From Kluyvera sp047971185 (GTDB lineage Bacteria > Pseudomonadota > Gammaproteobacteria > Enterobacterales > Enterobacteriaceae): DNA of 64,000 nucleotides. The stretch lies in contig NZ_JBKDZH010000046.1 in assembly GCF_047971185.1 (NCBI RefSeq), forward strand, positions 1 through 64,000, in the 5' to 3' direction. The notes beneath the pieces are model-generated. The model worked only from the letters and a program-made list of their open reading frames with translations. It had not been told where the DNA came from and made no database searches. A program made the translations under genes and the position numbers. Numbering within the stretch: position 1 is the stretch's first letter; each line of letters opens with the position of its first letter. This document shows positions 61,927 to 64,000 of this stretch, in pieces.

Positions 61927-62853
61927 ATGAGTACCCAAAAACCGGGGTTGCATCCGCGCAACCGCCATCACAGCCGCTACGATCTGGACGCGCTGCGTCA
62001 GGCCTGTCCCGCGCTGAGCGATTTTATTACCCTCAACCCGGTTGGGGAGCAAACCATTAATTTTGCCGATCCGCAGGCGGTGAAGACGCTGAATAAAGCC
62101 CTGCTGGCGCACTTTTATGCGGTAAAAGAGTGGGATATCCCGGAAGGATTTCTCTGCCCGCCGGTACCCGGCCGCGCGGACTATATCCATCACCTGGGCG
62201 ACCTGCTGAGCGATGAAAACGGCAACGTGGTGAAAGGTGCCAACATTCTGGATATCGGCGTCGGCGCTAACTGCATTTACCCGCTGATTGGCGCGCACGA
62301 ATACGGCTGGCGCTTTACCGGCAGCGAAACGCATCCGCAGGCGTTTGCCAGCGCGCAGGCGATTCTTAGCGCCAACCCATCACTGAACCGTATGATTCGC
62401 CTGCGCCGTCAGAAAGATACCACCGCGATGTTCAACGGGGTGATCCACAAAAACGAGCAGTACGATGCCACCCTGTGCAACCCGCCGTTCCACGACTCCG
62501 CAGCAGCGGCCCGCGCCGGGAGCGAGCGTAAGCGCCGCAACCTGGGGCAGGATCGCGATGATGCGCTGAACTTTGGCGGCCAGCAGCAGGAGCTGTGGTG
62601 TGAAGGTGGGGAAGTGGCGTTCATCAAACAAATGATTGCCGAGAGCAAAGGCTTTGCCCGTCAGGTGATGTGGTTTACGTCGCTGGTGTCGAAAGGGGAA
62701 AACCTGCCGCCGCTGTATCGGGCGTTAACCGACGTTGGTGCGGTGAAGGTGGTGAAAAAAGAGATGGCCCAGGGGCAGAAGCAGAGCCGCTTTATTGCGT
62801 GGTCATTTATGGACGACGAACAGCGCCGTCGTTTCCTCGCCCGCAAGCGCTAA
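61927..62853 (+). CDS. rlmF: 23S rRNA (adenine1618-N6)-methyltransferase RlmF
   Basis: It methylates A1618 of 23S rRNA. The 308 residues have the SAM motif ILDIGVGANCIYPL and the N6-adenine methyltransferase motif NPPFHDS. The open frame runs from 61537, antisense to the flavin reductase gene; ATG 61927 with AGGAG gives the family start MSTQKPGLHPRNRHH. Confidence 0.96.
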   Translation: MSTQKPGLHPRNRHHSRYDLDALRQACPALSDFITLNPVGEQTINFADPQAVKTLNKALLAHFYAVKEWDIPEGFLCPPVPGRADYIHHLGDLLSDENGNVVKGANILDIGVGANCIYPLIGAHEYGWRFTGSETHPQAFASAQAILSANPSLNRMIRLRRQKDTTAMFNGVIHKNEQYDATLCNPPFHDSAAAARAGSERKRRNLGQDRDDALNFGGQQQELWCEGGEVAFIKQMIAESKGFARQVMWFTSLVSKGENLPPLYRALTDVGAVKVVKKEMAQGQKQSRFIAWSFMDDEQRRRFLARKR

Positions 62854-62859
62854 CAAAAA

Positions 62860-62889
62860 CGCCGTTTACCCCGGCTGGGATAAACGGCG
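62860..62889 (-). terminator. Terminator of glnPQ
   Basis: CGCCGTTTA and TAAACGGCG arms; on the minus strand the stem runs into TTTTTGTTA. It also lies just after the rlmF stop and may serve both genes. Confidence 0.85.
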
Positions 62890-62894
62890 ATACA

Positions 62895-63617
62895 TCAGGA
62901 AACGTGCTGCAGGAACTCCTGCAAACGCTGGCTTGGCGGGTTCTTCACCAGCTCCTGCGGGTTGCCATCTTCGGCAATCCGGCCTTTATCGATAAAGATC
63001 AGGCGCGAAGCCACCTTCTCAGCAAAGCCGATTTCGTGGGTGACGATGACCATCGTCATCCCTTCTTCCGCCAGATCCTGCATCACCTTCAGCACTTCAT
63101 GACGCAGCTCCGGGTCCAGCGCCGAGGTGGGTTCATCGAAGAGCATCATTTTCGGCTTCACCGCCAGCGCACGGGCAATCGCCACGCGCTGCTGCTGGCC
63201 GCCGGAAAGCTCGGAAGGGTAGTGGTGCGCGCGTTCCGCGAGTCCCACTTTCGCCAGCAGATCTTTAGCCAGCTTCTCCGCCGCGTCTTTTTTCAGACCG
63301 CGTACGCGAACCGGGCCAAACATCACGTTTTCCAGCGCCGTCAGGTGCGGGAACAGATAGAACTGCTGGAACACCATGCCGGCTTCCTGCCGAATCAGGC
63401 GCTCGTCGACTTTCGGATCGTTCACCTTCAGCCCATCGACGATCAGATCGCCGCTGGTGATCTCTTCCAGTTTGTTGATGCAGCGCAGCAGCGTCGATTT
63501 CCCGGAGCCGGAAGGCCCGATAATCACCACCACTTCACCCTGCTTGATGTTCAGGTCGATGTTATGCAGCACCTGGGTTTGACCAAAGTGCTTAGAGACG
63601 TTTTTAAATTCAATCAC
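62895..63617 (-). CDS. glnQ: Glutamine ABC transporter ATPase GlnQ
   Basis: The ATPase of the GlnHPQ glutamine importer. The 240 residues show Walker A GPSGSGKST, signature LSGGQQQRVAIA and Walker B MMLFDEPTSALDPE. It overlaps glnP by four bases. Confidence 0.97.
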   Translation of the reverse strand: MIEFKNVSKHFGQTQVLHNIDLNIKQGEVVVIIGPSGSGKSTLLRCINKLEEITSGDLIVDGLKVNDPKVDERLIRQEAGMVFQQFYLFPHLTALENVMFGPVRVRGLKKDAAEKLAKDLLAKVGLAERAHHYPSELSGGQQQRVAIARALAVKPKMMLFDEPTSALDPELRHEVLKVMQDLAEEGMTMVIVTHEIGFAEKVASRLIFIDKGRIAEDGNPQELVKNPPSQRLQEFLQHVS

Positions 63618-64000
63618 AGGATTTTCATCCTTCTTTCCAGGCGGCGCAGAATAAAGCTCAGCACGAGCGTAATGATCAGGTAGAAGACGGCGACGGCGCT
63701 CCAGATTTCCAGCGCGCGGAAGTTACCGGCGATGATCTCCTGGCCCTGACGCGTCAGCTCGGCAACGCCGATAACGATAAACAGCGAGGTATCTTTAATG
63801 CTGATGATCCACTGGTTACCGAGCGGCGGCAGCATGCGGCGCAGCGCCAGCGGCAGGATCACGTGGGTGATGGTCTCACGGCGAGACAGCCCCAGCGCCA
63901 GGCCCGCTTCGCGGAAGCCTTTATGAATTGACAGCACCGCGCCACGGGTAATTTCCGCAATATAGGCGCCGGAGTTGATCATGATGGTGACCACTGCGGC
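63614..64000 (-). CDS. glnP: Glutamine ABC transporter permease GlnP (C-terminal part)
   Basis: The permease of the glutamine importer, cut by the window edge; about 128 of the usual 219 residues are present. The EAA loop REAGLALGLSRRETITHVIL and the last membrane helices match E. coli GlnP. The ATG at 63994 is internal, not the true start. Confidence 0.95.
   Translation of the reverse strand, partial: AAVVTIMINSGAYIAEITRGAVLSIHKGFREAGLALGLSRRETITHVILPLALRRMLPPLGNQWIISIKDTSLFIVIGVAELTRQGQEIIAGNFRALEIWSAVAVFYLIITLVLSFILRRLERRMKIL

Noticed and set aside
1..64000. CRISPR array, tRNA or rRNA genes, prophage
   Set aside because: No regularly spaced repeats, no cloverleaf or rRNA sequence, and no integrase or phage structural genes were seen; the only transposase is the REP-associated one.

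Overview
The window is a chromosomal segment of a member of the Enterobacteriaceae. Gene order and protein sequence follow the Escherichia coli nadA-to-glnP segment closely (nadA-pnuC-zitB-aroG-gpmA-gal-mod-ybhA-pgl-ybhC-ybhB-bio-uvrB-yvcK-moa-ybhL-ybhM-ybhQ-ybhRSFG-cecR-rhlE-dinG-ybiB-ybiJ-ybiX-fiu-rlmF-glnQP). Base composition is clearly more G+C rich than E. coli, and several accessory differences point to a non-Escherichia genus (Klebsiella/Enterobacter/Kluyvera-like). I do not name a species. Most assignments rest on recognising family sequences from memory; no search was run.

Layout. 1-4.3 kb: NAD synthesis (nadA, pnuC), zinc efflux (zitB) and DAHP synthase aroG with a TyrR box. 4.4-8.0 kb: an accessory AT-richer gene for a 1191-residue nuclease-NACHT-repeat protein, a candidate anti-phage NLR-like system, placed between the aroG and gpmA terminators. 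8.0-15 kb: gpmA (Fur box) and the galETKM operon with CRP site and two Gal operators. 13.5-18.8 kb: the modEF / acrZ / modABC molybdate locus. 18.8-26.6 kb: ybhA, pgl, ybhC and a mannitol mtlADR operon with four CRP sites, located where E. coli has none. 26.7-34.9 kb: ybhB, the biotin genes around the bio operator, and uvrB with a LexA box and DnaA boxes. 35.0-38.7 kb: a PmrA/PmrB/EptA lipid A modification operon with an autoregulatory PmrA box, plus a 30-residue membrane peptide gene with its own PmrA box. 38.7-42.7 kb: yvcK, a molybdenum-cofactor riboswitch and moaABCDE. 42.7-45.8 kb: ybhL, an AT-rich inserted SUKH (SMI1/KNR4) immunity-like gene bounded by a duplicated terminator, ybhM and ybhQ; ybhN, clsB and ybhP are absent. 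45.7-51.5 kb: the CecR-controlled YbhGFSR exporter. 51.7-56.3 kb: rhlE, SOS helicase dinG and ybiB. 56.5-60.3 kb: ybiJ, ybiX and the catecholate receptor fiu, whose plug domain carries three odd substitutions. 60.4-61.2 kb: a REP-associated tyrosine transposase within REP repeats. Then a flavin reductase-like gene, rlmF, glnQ and the end of glnP.

How the genes connect. Molybdate uptake (modABC under ModE) feeds the moa genes, whose product is sensed by the Moco riboswitch. The Fur boxes at gpmA and fiu report iron limitation. PmrA ties eptA-pmrAB and the small membrane peptide into one regulon. The most interesting accessory content is the NACHT gene, the SUKH cassette, the PmrA-controlled micropeptide, the relocated-looking mtl operon and a hairpin that buries the ybhB ribosome binding site.
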